Part shown: piece by piece, positions 24,447-31,792 of the stretch
Numbering within the stretch: position 1 is the stretch's first letter
Layout: every line of letters starts with the position of its first letter
DNA from: Alphaproteobacteria bacterium
Lineage (GTDB): Bacteria > Pseudomonadota > Alphaproteobacteria > Rs-D84
NCBI GenBank assembly: GCA_029051085.1
Contig: JAIDLK010000059.1
Location: 1 to 39,057, forward strand
Reading direction: 5' to 3'
Length of the DNA stretch: 39,057 nucleotides
Program-made: the position numbers and the translations under genes
The notes under the pieces: model-generated
Told to the model about the DNA's origin: nothing
Databases searched by the model: none
Seen by the model: only the letters and a program-made list of their open reading frames with translations

Positions 24447-26856
24447 CGCCGCCTTGACGTTTAAGATATTCGGATACGAAATTTGTTCCGTACATTTTGT
24501 AAAGCTCTTCGGCCAACAGCACCGAAGAACGCCCTGATTCAAACAAACGCAACAGATTGCCAAGACCACCAAGCTCCGTATTCAAAATAACAGATTCACC
24601 TGTTACCGGACGCGACAGCAATACCGCACGCTTTAAATTGGGATACGCCTTGCCCTGAATAAATGCCATTTCCAGCGGGTTCAAATTCCAATGTGCATAA
24701 TCATTGCTGTCGGCCGCCGGATTACGGAAAAACAGAACTGTCTGGGCCTGGCCGCGGACAACGTCACCAATCCCCAGCTTGTCCAAAACATTCGCACGTT
24801 GAAACGCGGCCATGTATGCCTGACGATTTTTACGACCTTCTTGGAGGCCTGCAATAAAATTATCACGGAACATTTTGTTTTCAAGCATCGGTGCGGTCTC
24901 GTCAATCATAATTAACGACGGATTTCCACCTGCAACCGTTGTCGTATTTATTCTGTGCAGAATATACGATATTACGGCCGGGGCCAAAACTTCGTCCTGT
25001 AATATTTCCGTAAAGTCAAATGTCGTTAATCTGGCCTGCAGGTCAAGGGTATCCGCTTCCTCGTTAAACATATGTCCGTATTGTAGCGGGTCCACCCATT
25101 TTTTCAGGGCGGGGCGCATATTGCCCGATGAAGAAAAACAGCTTTCCCAAAGATTTTTAAGCAATCTGTCACGGGGTGCAAGATAATCAAAATTTACCGA
25201 TACGGCGCGTGCGATTTCATCGGCCGCGGCAACATCATTCTGATTGGATATAATGGAAAACCAGCGCCGCAAAAACGCACGATTTGCGGCCGTATCCGGC
25301 ATCTTTAACGGATTCAGATGCGTTTGAAATGTCTGTTCCATCGGGTCTGTGGTACGTTCTTTGCCCTGCATGGTAATGTATTTGCCGCCCACCGCCAGTG
25401 TGAATATCTCGGCCCCCTTGTTACGGTCGAAAAAGAACGCTTTTAATTTCGGATAACGCAAAGACTGGGCTATTAAAAATGAAAACAACGTAGTTTTACC
25501 ACCACCGGTCGGCCCGATTGTTAAAGTATGCGCAACCGCCGCCGGTTTATCGGATACATGAAATTGAAACATATAAGGCGTTCCCTGGGCGGTCGGAAAT
25601 ACAACCAAAGGCCCCGGGCCCCAGTCGGAATTGGCAACACCACGCGGCGTAGATGACATTGGTACACTGATTGCCGCCGTTTTAGACAGCATTTTAAAAC
25701 TGCGCGGGAAAATATCAAATCCCGGAATCTGGGCAAACCATGAAACCTTGGCCGCAAAATCTTCCACAACCGGTGAGATACCGAAACCGGCGCTTATTTT
25801 CTTGAACTCGTCAACATGCGCCATAACATCCGATTCCGTCGCACCAAACAGAATAAACAGCGGATAGTAATTAACCAAGCTCTGGTTACCGGATATGTTT
25901 TCATCCATGGCACCAACCGCTTCGGCAATCTGTTGATGGGCGGAACTGTCATCACCGTCTGCGGTGTTGCGACGCTGGCGCATAACAACCTCAACATCGG
26001 CAGCACCCATTATAGTCACCGCATTCATACACACCATTTCGGTCTGTATCGTGGATACGGTGTCATAAAATTCTTCGTCCAAATAATCCGGTGATGCCTT
26101 GAATGAAAGCAGGGCCCCAAACATCTGTGAATCACCACTGGTATATTTAACCAAACCGCCGGGTAAAAACTCAACATCATCAACCGTGGCCACAGATGCA
26201 ATATCGGCACCGCATGTCAAAGGCTCAGGCTTGGTAATCGGTGACAGAATACGCCCAAAAAACTTTGCCATGTTTTCGCGACTTTCATTACGCATGACAA
26301 CCGGACGATACGCCGCCAGTATTGATTCCAACAGATTACCATACTGGTTTAACTTGTCACGTGCACCGGCCCCGCGGACAGTCATTACAATATAATAGTT
26401 GTTTTCATATATGCGCAGCCCCTGGCCCCGCCATTTGTTATAAATTTTCTGAAGTACGGGCTGTGAAAATTCGTAATTTGTGCGTTCGGGATTCGCATCA
26501 CGGACTGTGAAAAAGCGTAACACGACACCGGGGTCACGTATCTGATTAAACAAAGATGCACGCAAATCCAAAAATTTTTCACGGGTTGCATCATCCTGAA
26601 TTCCGGTCTGAACACCGGCAACACGCCAAACCCGCGTAAGCGCCCCATCCGTTAATTCCAAAGAGTCGTCACTAAACACTGTTTTAAATGGCAGATACTG
26701 GGCATAATGCGTATATCCAAACTGAGGAAATACACGCTTTGCCAGCGCAGGTACATACATCATCAACACGATGAATACAAAAATCACCGCCATAATCAGA
26801 ATAATCATGGTCATCGGAAATTGACCGCCGGCAAAATATTGAAAAAAATTATTCAT
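24439..26856 (-). CDS. virB4: T4SS ATPase VirB4
   Basis: ATPase that powers assembly and substrate transfer of the type IV secretion channel. A TM helix near the N-terminus (about 16-36) follows the short VirB3-adjacent start. Then comes the CagE/TrbE/VirB N-domain (about 50-400), Walker A GPTGGGKTT (448-456), Walker B LIMIDETAPML and a C-terminal GGLGNLLRLFESGRSS. 805 residues, typical for VirB4. The ATG directly follows the virB3 stop and the ribosome-binding site GGAGG sits inside virB3, indicating coupling. Its last 8 nt overlap the HExxH gene. No virB6 or virB8-11 follow, so the rest of the system must lie elsewhere. Confidence 0.95.
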   Translation of the reverse strand: MNNFFQYFAGGQFPMTMIILIMAVIFVFIVLMMYVPALAKRVFPQFGYTHYAQYLPFKTVFSDDSLELTDGALTRVWRVAGVQTGIQDDATREKFLDLRASLFNQIRDPGVVLRFFTVRDANPERTNYEFSQPVLQKIYNKWRGQGLRIYENNYYIVMTVRGAGARDKLNQYGNLLESILAAYRPVVMRNESRENMAKFFGRILSPITKPEPLTCGADIASVATVDDVEFLPGGLVKYTSGDSQMFGALLSFKASPDYLDEEFYDTVSTIQTEMVCMNAVTIMGAADVEVVMRQRRNTADGDDSSAHQQIAEAVGAMDENISGNQSLVNYYPLFILFGATESDVMAHVDEFKKISAGFGISPVVEDFAAKVSWFAQIPGFDIFPRSFKMLSKTAAISVPMSSTPRGVANSDWGPGPLVVFPTAQGTPYMFQFHVSDKPAAVAHTLTIGPTGGGKTTLFSFLIAQSLRYPKLKAFFFDRNKGAEIFTLAVGGKYITMQGKERTTDPMEQTFQTHLNPLKMPDTAANRAFLRRWFSIISNQNDVAAADEIARAVSVNFDYLAPRDRLLKNLWESCFSSSGNMRPALKKWVDPLQYGHMFNEEADTLDLQARLTTFDFTEILQDEVLAPAVISYILHRINTTTVAGGNPSLIMIDETAPMLENKMFRDNFIAGLQEGRKNRQAYMAAFQRANVLDKLGIGDVVRGQAQTVLFFRNPAADSNDYAHWNLNPLEMAFIQGKAYPNLKRAVLLSRPVTGESVILNTELGGLGNLLRLFESGRSSVLLAEELYKMYGTNFVSEYLKRQGGDV

Positions 26857-27153
26857 TTATGATACCAGCCTCCGCGGAATTTTTTCTTTTAACAATCTAA
26901 TTTTTGCCGATATAATTTGGGCCAATTGCGGTTCACGCTTGGAAAAAGCGGCCAAAATCATATGAACACCTATCAAAGATAACAGAAAAAACATAGGGTT
27001 TATCGCAACTTTGCCGCGTGTGGCGGCCATAACGACAACAAATATCACAACAAATATCAAAAACTGTATTGAAAAGTTCATTATAGCCAGCGAATAAGGC
27101 ACATAAAATATGCGTGCCGGATTTGCCAAAGCCTTTAATACCTGCTGTTTCAT
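26857..27153 (-). CDS. virB3: T4SS protein VirB3
   Basis: Small inner-membrane T4SS component that works closely with VirB4. The family start KALANPARIFYVPYSLAIMN is clear. It is followed by two TM helices (about 26-46, FSIQFLIFVVIFVVVMAAT, and about 52-70, NPMFFLLSLIGVHMILAAF) and a positively charged tail with the typical FSKREPQL motif. 98 residues, as expected (about 100). First gene of virB3-virB4-HExxH-two-TM operon. Its promoter is overlapped by a palindrome. Confidence 0.9.
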   Translation of the reverse strand: MKQQVLKALANPARIFYVPYSLAIMNFSIQFLIFVVIFVVVMAATRGKVAINPMFFLLSLIGVHMILAAFSKREPQLAQIISAKIRLLKEKIPRRLVS

Positions 27154-27160
27154 AGCCTAC

Positions 27161-27178
27161 ATTCTCTTTTGAGAGAAT
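27161..27178. promoter_or_regulatory. Palindrome at the virB3 promoter
   Basis: ATTCTCT-TTTG-AGAGAAT, a perfect 7-bp inverted repeat. It overlaps the -10 box of virB3 by two bases and extends toward the ATG. Position and symmetry suggest an operator, or a leader hairpin if transcription begins upstream. Confidence 0.5.
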
Positions 27179-27205
27179 TATAACAATTTCCACAATTTTC
27201 AACAA
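27177..27205 (-). promoter_or_regulatory. Promoter of the virB3-virB4 operon
   Basis: -10 TATAAT (complement of 27177-27182), 17 nt, -35 TTGTTG (complement of 27200-27205). The -35 overlaps a TTTTCAACA copy. Leader of about 17 nt. Confidence 0.65.
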
Positions 27206-27283
27206 GTATAAAAACATCCCGGGATTTTTTGTTAAAAGCGTTAATAACATAAAAGTTTTCAACAGTTAATTAAACAGCGACAT

Positions 27284-27336
27284 TTTTCAACAAAAATCAA
27301 AAACACCGGCAAAAACCGGCATTTTTTTGTTGAAAA
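27284..27336. repeat. Long imperfect inverted repeat around a terminator hairpin
   Basis: TTTTCAACAAAAA (27284-27296) and TTTTTGTTGAAAA (27324-27336) are perfectly complementary over 13 bp. Inside is a CCGGC-type stem (27306-27320) related to the recurrent terminator. Two more direct TTTTCAACA copies lie at 27196 and 27256, 60 bp apart. It separates the T4SS operon from rpmJ and may also stop transcription on both strands. The rest of 27206-27414 is AT-rich without a gene. Confidence 0.6.
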
Positions 27337-27414
27337 CCTGTTTATAAAAAATTAACAAACGTTTTTAACAAAACTAACAGCACCAACAAAAACAACAAAA
27401 AATATAATAATCAT

Positions 27415-27442
27415 TTGATTTTTTACAAAAAGCGTTTATAAT
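27415..27442 (+). promoter_or_regulatory. Promoter of rpmJ
   Basis: TTGATT (27415-27420), 16 nt, TATAAT (27437-27442). Confidence 0.7.
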
Positions 27443-27464
27443 CGGGTCACAAAAAGGATTAGAT

Positions 27465-27599
27465 ATGAAATTTTTAAGCTCTTTAAAGGCTTGGAAAAAA
27501 CGCGGCAATATTAAACAAATTCGTCGTGGTAAGCAAGTCATCTTGATTGACCCTGATAATCCGAAATTCAAGGCTAAGCAGGGCTTTAAAAAGAAATAA
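27465..27599 (+). CDS. rpmJ: Ribosomal protein bL36, cysteine-free type
   Basis: Smallest protein of the 50S subunit. The 44-residue frame MKFLSSLKAWKKRGNIKQIR... ends NPKFKAKQGFKKK, following the bL36 pattern: MKxxSSLKxxKKR, a central basic stretch, then VILIDPDNPKFKAKQG. The zinc-ligand cysteines and histidine of standard bL36 are absent, so this is the C-minus paralogue type. The tail GFKKK makes it longer than the usual 37-41. AAGGAT is 5 nt upstream, with a strong promoter before it. The gene is isolated and not in an spc operon. It was found by reading the sequence; no other frame explains this stretch. Confidence 0.88.
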   Translation: MKFLSSLKAWKKRGNIKQIRRGKQVILIDPDNPKFKAKQGFKKK

Positions 27600-27628
27600 G
27601 TCGAACTGCACAGGCGGCTTTATCTCGT

Positions 27629-27660
27629 CCGGTCGGGAATTCCAGGCCGGGTGTTTTTTT
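27629..27660 (+). terminator. Terminator of rpmJ
   Basis: The inverted repeat CCGGTCGGGAATTCCAGGCC (with a GGAATTCC palindrome at the centre) continues to GG and is followed by GTG and seven T. Confidence 0.7.
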
Positions 27661-27687
27661 AGGCATAGGTAATAATGCATAAGGCAT

Positions 27688-27790
27688 ATTGTCATTGCGT
27701 GCAAGCATCAGCGCAGTGTGGCAATCTATCATGTAAAATGTCTATGTTCATTGATTAACTGGATTGTTTCGTTTCACTCGCAATGACAAT
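27688..27790. mobile_element. MITE-like palindromic repeat element
   Basis: ATTGTCATTGCG (27688-27699) and CGCAATGACAAT (27779-27790) are perfect 12-bp terminal inverted repeats. Inner GCAATC (27721-27726) and GATTG (27762-27766) extend the symmetry. It spans 103 bp with no reading frame. The arm resembles the GTCATTGCGAG...GCAATCC palindromic repeats common in intergenic DNA of many bacteria. It has probably moved as a non-autonomous element. Confidence 0.65.
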
Positions 27791-27824
27791 GGTAAAATAA
27801 ATATTCCTTTTTATTTAGCCCGTT

Positions 27825-27836
27825 TTATGATATAAT
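27825..27836 (+). promoter_or_regulatory. Promoter of the structured RNA
   Basis: Extended -10 TGATATAAT (hexamer 27831-27836); no convincing -35. Start predicted at about 27842. Confidence 0.5.
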
Positions 27837-27841
27837 TCACC

Positions 27842-28083
27842 ATGAACCTGTGGGGACACTGGTTCGGGGCTGTCGAAAGCCTTTATCATCCGGTGCAGCA
27901 TGGCAAGACATCGTAATCCGATATGCTTTCCGTGGTTTTGCGTCGTTATTTATCCCTGACCTGTATTGGTCGGGGGGCCGTCGGTTATAAAATACAGACT
28001 TTTCTGAAAGGCCGACGGAATCACTGATGATATGATTTTCGAACCACCCCGACCGCTTATGCTCTCTGCTGGCGGTTTTTATT
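27842..28083 (+). ncRNA. Structured RNA of unknown class, or attenuator leader
   Basis: No open frame. The stretch is rich in complementary segments. GAACC/GGTTC (27843-27847/27860-27864) forms an initial hairpin. A CTGTATT/AATACAG stem (27961-27967/27991-27997) and a CCGTCGG/CCGACGG stem (27978-27984/28012-28018) interlock like a pseudoknot or as alternatives. GGTCGGGG/CCCCGACC (27968-27975/28047-28054) is a long-range stem. It ends in a terminator, ACCGC/GCGGT with T5 (28052-28080). The long-range stem shares bases 28052-28054 with the terminator stem, so the two exclude each other. I find no motif of tmRNA, 6S, SRP RNA or RNase P RNA. It is either a stand-alone RNA or a switch controlling the secreted genes at 28085-29754. 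Confidence 0.6.
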
Positions 28084-28084
28084 T
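28052..28084 (+). terminator. Terminator at the end of the structured RNA
   Basis: ACCGC...GCGGT with a 15-nt loop, then TTTTT. It lies immediately before the ATG at 28085. Confidence 0.65.
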
Positions 28085-29038
28085 ATGAAAAAACGGGGGG
28101 GCGTGGTGAAAATACGCAAAGTACTTTTTGTATTGTTATTATTAGGGGGAAATAGTGCCTATGCAGCTACACCTCTTGATAGTGCGATTGATAATGTTCG
28201 CCGAAATTGTGGCAATTTGTCGAATGAATTAAATCATTTGAAATCAATGGCCGGGATAAATACCGCCGTCACCGCGGTGGGTACGGTCACAAGTGGTGTT
28301 GGCCTGGCAACAGGTATCGCAAAGTCCGGCGTGGACAGCGAAATTGAAAAATTGGAAAAAGAATTGGAAGAATTAAAGCAATCCCGCGGTGATGTGCCGA
28401 TTGAACATTTGGAAATAGAAGACGAGGCTTTGTTCAAACGCCAGGTGGCCGAGTTTATTGCGTCTTATCAGGCGAAAGAGCAAGAATTATCGGCGGCGGA
28501 AAAGAAATCCAAGACTCTTGGCAATGTGCGAACGGGTATGCTGGCCGCGTCCACCGCAACAAATATTGCCGGCACTGTTATTGCGGCGAACAACCGTGTT
28601 GATTCAGATTTACAAACAAAAATAAATGCATGCAAAATGTCTGTTAATGAATTATCCGCGGCCCAGATGCAGGCCCGTGCGGCCGATACCGCAACCGCCG
28701 ACGAATTGGCGCACGCCGGGCAAATTGTGCATGCATGTGGCGCATGGGATATGGTGGATATAAGCAGTATAAATAAAAAATCCACTGGTGCCACGATATC
28801 AAGTGGTGTTGGCGCGGCACTGGGCGTGGCCGGAACGATAACATCGGCGTCCGCGAATTCTGATTCTGTGCGCAATGGCGACCGGGATAAAGAAAAAAAT
28901 CTGAACAATGCTGCAAACGTGCTGGCGGGTGGCACAACCGTGGCCAGTGGCGCCGCGGTTATATTTAATGCAACACAAATTGGTGCGATAAAGCGCGCGG
29001 CCGCGGCCGCCGACGAATGCGAGGGGGCGCTGAGATAA
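28085..29038 (+). CDS. Secreted repeat protein, unknown family
   Basis: Signal peptide with hydrophobic core VLFVLLLLGG and cleavage after SAYA. ATG 28085 directly follows a terminator without a ribosome-binding site. GTG 28106 has a G-rich stretch upstream and gives MKIRKVLFVLLLLGG, so it may be the true start. The mature protein has three internal repeats of about 88 residues, each a Gly/Ala/Thr-rich hydrophobic segment (57-82, 146-170, 234-258) followed by a polar stretch with VDSE, VDSD or SDS at 83, 172 and 259, then a charged coil. A fourth hydrophobic segment is at 278-300. The glycine-zipper look suggests membrane insertion or oligomerisation. No known family recognised. Probably cotranscribed with the next gene. 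Confidence 0.7.
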   Translation: MKKRGGVVKIRKVLFVLLLLGGNSAYAATPLDSAIDNVRRNCGNLSNELNHLKSMAGINTAVTAVGTVTSGVGLATGIAKSGVDSEIEKLEKELEELKQSRGDVPIEHLEIEDEALFKRQVAEFIASYQAKEQELSAAEKKSKTLGNVRTGMLAASTATNIAGTVIAANNRVDSDLQTKINACKMSVNELSAAQMQARAADTATADELAHAGQIVHACGAWDMVDISSINKKSTGATISSGVGAALGVAGTITSASANSDSVRNGDRDKEKNLNNAANVLAGGTTVASGAAVIFNATQIGAIKRAAAAADECEGALR

Positions 29039-29040
29039 AA

Positions 29041-29754
29041 ATGAAAAAGACATTATTGATTGCAGGCATGATTGCAGCACCGATATCCATGGCGGTGGCA
29101 AAAACAATTAATTTTGATACACCTGTTGAATGGAATTCAAAGGTTGTTGAACAGGCATTAAACAAGGCAGGATTTATCGGGGGCAGTGGCGCAAATTGGG
29201 ACGTGCGTGTCACACACGACCGAATATTGACCGAATTGTTAAATCGCAAATCTTTCTCGCTAAAAGATGCAACCCAGGTATGCTTAAACAAATGTAATAT
29301 GTCCGATTTCTTAAAAAACGGCCGTGGGTCCAGTGGTAAAAAATGCCCGGAATTGTGTAAGGGATTTACGGATTCATTAACCAGTGTTAATAATTCGTTG
29401 AAGAATGCAGCTAAAAGCACAGGTAGTCTGGAGAAAAAACAGTCAAATGGAATTGTTAAAATATGGACCAAAGATAAAAAATATTATTCTGTAATCATAT
29501 CAGATTCATCTATGCGTCAAAAGTATAAAAATGTTTGTGATGCTGAAGAAGGGTGGGCGGCGGCAGTTGTATTTATAACACAGTCTAATAAAGCAATTGG
29601 GCTTTTAACATATTCTAAACTTGATGATAATCTTTACACTTTATGTGTACAAGGGTCAAATAACTATTTTGTGCTTAAAGGGTTAAATTGGGGGTGGAAT
29701 GAAAAAGGTGGAATAGATGTATTTAACTCTGATAGTGCGTATTTGGACTATTGA
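29041..29754 (+). CDS. Secreted protein with a twin CX3C motif, unknown family
   Basis: ATG 29041 gives a signal peptide MKKTLLIAGMIAAPISMAVA. A longer frame from 29017 lacks one. The mature protein has two CX3C motifs, C81-C85 (CLNKC) and C102-C106 (CPELC), in a helical stretch, which suggests two disulfides holding a hairpin. Further cysteines lie at about 167 and 203. The C-terminal half (about 140-237) is beta-rich with many aromatic residues (YFVLKGLNWGWNEKGGIDVF). From about 29400 the DNA is clearly more AT-rich than the neighbouring genes, hinting at recent gain. 237 residues. It follows the repeat protein by 2 nt. Function unknown. Confidence 0.65.
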   Translation: MKKTLLIAGMIAAPISMAVAKTINFDTPVEWNSKVVEQALNKAGFIGGSGANWDVRVTHDRILTELLNRKSFSLKDATQVCLNKCNMSDFLKNGRGSSGKKCPELCKGFTDSLTSVNNSLKNAAKSTGSLEKKQSNGIVKIWTKDKKYYSVIISDSSMRQKYKNVCDAEEGWAAAVVFITQSNKAIGLLTYSKLDDNLYTLCVQGSNNYFVLKGLNWGWNEKGGIDVFNSDSAYLDY

Positions 29755-29771
29755 TACAACCGGTGAAAAGT

Positions 29772-29809
29772 AAAAAGACAGGGGGAGTTTTTATACCCTG
29801 TCTTTTTAT
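29772..29809. terminator. Bidirectional terminator between the secreted genes and the ABC-F gene
   Basis: AAAAGACAGGG and CCCTGTCTTTT enclose a GGAGTTTTTATA loop, with A- and T-runs on both sides. Converging genes flank it. Confidence 0.85.
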
Positions 29810-31419
29810 TCTTTATTATTTACCGAATAATAATATTCCAATTTTTCATGGTCGTAGTCTTCTATCCGGCCCGTGGGCAGGACCAGCATGCGCGTAATAC
29901 CAATTTGCTCAACAAAGTCCGGATTATGGCTGACAACTATTATTGTGCCGGTAAAGTCACGGAAATTGTCGCCGATAATTGCCTGGGTATCGGGGTCCAG
30001 ATGGTTTGTCGGTTCGTCCAGAATTAACATATTTGCACGACGTAGTATTATTTTGCACATCGCAACGCGGGCGCGTTCGCCGGGTGACAGTACAGATATT
30101 TTTTTGAATATGTCGGTACCTGAAAACAAAAAGTTACCCAATGCCGCACGTAATTGGGTATCGGTGTAATCGTCGGATGCCACCGCATCAATAACACGGT
30201 CGTCCGGATTTAATTGTTCCAATTCCTGGGCATAATATGCGATTTCGGTTTTAGGGTTGATATCTATTGTTCCGCGTTCTGGGGTAAGTTGGCCCATAAT
30301 CAATTTTAATAAAGTGGATTTGCCGGCTCCATTTTCACCGACTATTAAAAATCTCTCGCCGCCTTCTATAATAAAAGACAGTTTTCTGTAAAGCAGACGG
30401 GCACCGGGATACCGGAACCACAAATCGTCTATGTGTATCGGGTGACGCGCACCGGTGTGCAGTGGCGACAAATCCATCTTTACTTTTTTATAAATTTGTT
30501 CGCGTTGTGTCCGGTTGGCTAATATTTTTTGTAACTGGGCCGCGCGAACATGGCCGGCACGTTTCATTGCGTGGCGCGTGGGACTGGCCGCGTTCGCGCG
30601 TGCAATAAAATCAGACAGGTGTTCTATGTGACGTTCTTCTTCGGCGATTTTTACCGCACGGGCATGTTTTAAGGCTGCGGCTTTTCTTTTATATGCATCA
30701 TGGTTTCCGTCAAAAACAAATATTTTATGTGTCTGCTTGTCAACATGCATGATTTTGTTTGCAACCGCGTTCAAGAAATCGTTGTCATGGCTGATTACCA
30801 TGATGCATCCGCGATATTTCTGCAGGAATTTGGTTACAAAATCACGTGTTGTCGCATCCAGGTGATTGGTGGGCTCGTCCAACAGCATTATTTCAGGCAT
30901 GGAATACAGCATCCTTGCAAAGGCCACCTTTGATTTCTGACCACCTGATAATTCCGATATTTTTTTATCCAGCAATGAGGCGTCTATCCGCATGTTTTCA
31001 ATCATGGCAAGTAATGCATCTTCGGCTCCATAAGCATCGTAATATTCCAACTCGTGCTGTGTTTTGCTTATCTCTTCTGCCGTTTGTTCATCATCCGGAT
31101 TTTCCGCCAGTGCCAGATACAGACTTTCCAATTGAGCATTTAATTTTTCAATTGGGCGACCGGATATTAAAAAGTCAAAAACGCTTATATCTTGGTTATT
31201 TATATCTATTACCTGGGGCAGATATCCGATACGAACACCCCCGGTATCAATATGGCCGGAATCTGGTATTATGCGGCCTGTAATTATATTAAAAAGTGTT
31301 GATTTGCCGGCCCCGTTTACACCGACTATACCGACATGGTCCCGTTGGCCAATATTAAATTGTGCCGCATCGTAAACGATTTGTGTACCAAATGACAAAG
31401 ATAAATTTCGTGCATACAT
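29806..31419 (-). CDS. ABC-F family ATPase (translation factor type)
   Basis: Two ATPase domains on one chain and no TM segment, the ABC-F plan, usually acting on the ribosome. Domain 1: Walker A GVNGAGKST (33-41), signature LSGGQKSKVAFARML, Walker B IMLLDEPTNHLD. The linker between domains (about 240-320) is rich in basic and Ala residues (KRKAAALKHARAVKIAEEERHIEHL). Domain 2: Walker A GENGAGKST, signature LSPGERARVAM, with SPGE replacing SGGQ, and LILDEPTNHLD. 537 residues. Subtype (Uup, YheS, EttA or resistance-type) not settled; the long charged linker and C-terminus without a coiled coil argue against Uup. No ribosome-binding site and a promoter close to the ATG suggest a leaderless message. 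Confidence 0.9.
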   Translation of the reverse strand: MYARNLSLSFGTQIVYDAAQFNIGQRDHVGIVGVNGAGKSTLFNIITGRIIPDSGHIDTGGVRIGYLPQVIDINNQDISVFDFLISGRPIEKLNAQLESLYLALAENPDDEQTAEEISKTQHELEYYDAYGAEDALLAMIENMRIDASLLDKKISELSGGQKSKVAFARMLYSMPEIMLLDEPTNHLDATTRDFVTKFLQKYRGCIMVISHDNDFLNAVANKIMHVDKQTHKIFVFDGNHDAYKRKAAALKHARAVKIAEEERHIEHLSDFIARANAASPTRHAMKRAGHVRAAQLQKILANRTQREQIYKKVKMDLSPLHTGARHPIHIDDLWFRYPGARLLYRKLSFIIEGGERFLIVGENGAGKSTLLKLIMGQLTPERGTIDINPKTEIAYYAQELEQLNPDDRVIDAVASDDYTDTQLRAALGNFLFSGTDIFKKISVLSPGERARVAMCKIILRRANMLILDEPTNHLDPDTQAIIGDNFRDFTGTIIVVSHNPDFVEQIGITRMLVLPTGRIEDYDHEKLEYYYSVNNKE

Positions 31420-31429
31420 ATTATTTACA

Positions 31430-31458
31430 ATTATTTATTAAAGAGACAATATTTGCAA
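31430..31458 (-). promoter_or_regulatory. Promoter of the ABC-F gene, probably leaderless
   Basis: -35 TTGCAA (31453-31458), 17 nt, -10 AATAAT (complement of 31430-31435). Start at about 31423, 4 nt before the ATG at 31419. Confidence 0.45.
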
Positions 31459-31466
31459 TTGGTAAT

Positions 31467-31489
31467 GAAAAATGCCCCGATAAGGGGCT
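31467..31489 (-). terminator. Terminator of tRNA-fMet
   Basis: On the minus strand GCCCC-TTATC-GGGGC is followed by ATTTTTC. Confidence 0.8.
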
Positions 31490-31493
31490 AAAC

Positions 31494-31570
<77 letters not shown>

Positions 31571-31584
31571 TCAATGTAAGCTGT

Positions 31585-31612
31585 ATTATAGTCATATATA
31601 GTCTACTGTCAA
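31585..31612 (-). promoter_or_regulatory. Promoter of tRNA-fMet
   Basis: -35 TTGACA (complement of 31607-31612), 16 nt, -10 TATAAT (complement of 31585-31590): full consensus. Confidence 0.8.
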
Positions 31613-31729
31613 TTAAAAAATGAATATTTTCAGAATTTGCCTTGAATTATTATGTCTTTAACAATTATTACTAGAATTTTTGTGTTTTTTCTAATGTTTT
31701 TCTGGTTGAGACTAAATTCTTATCCTTTC

Positions 31730-31758
31730 TTGAATTATACTTTTTTTACTGCTAAAAT
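31730..31758 (+). promoter_or_regulatory. Promoter of the acyltransferase-lpxK-lpxC genes
   Basis: TTGAAT (31730-31735), 17 nt, TAAAAT (31753-31758). Start at about 31765, supporting translation from ATG 31793. Confidence 0.55.
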
Positions 31759-31792
31759 CTTACGGATATATAAACATATAGGGTATATGATA

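Noticed and set aside
27190..27340. TTTTCAACA repeats as DnaA boxes of an origin
   Set aside because: They do not match TTWTNCACA, and no dnaA, dnaN or gyrB is near. recF at 11.6 kb is not in its usual origin cluster either.
27779..27836. CAATGACAATGG as the start of an ssrA tag (Ala-Asn-Asp-Asn)
   Set aside because: The match is part of the palindromic element arm, and the frame does not end in LAA or similar.
27842..28083. tmRNA, 6S RNA, SRP RNA or RNase P RNA
   Set aside because: I found no tag peptide with a stop, no GGAAG-AGCA SRP loop, no 6S-type end-to-end closing stem and no GAGGAAAGTCC motif.
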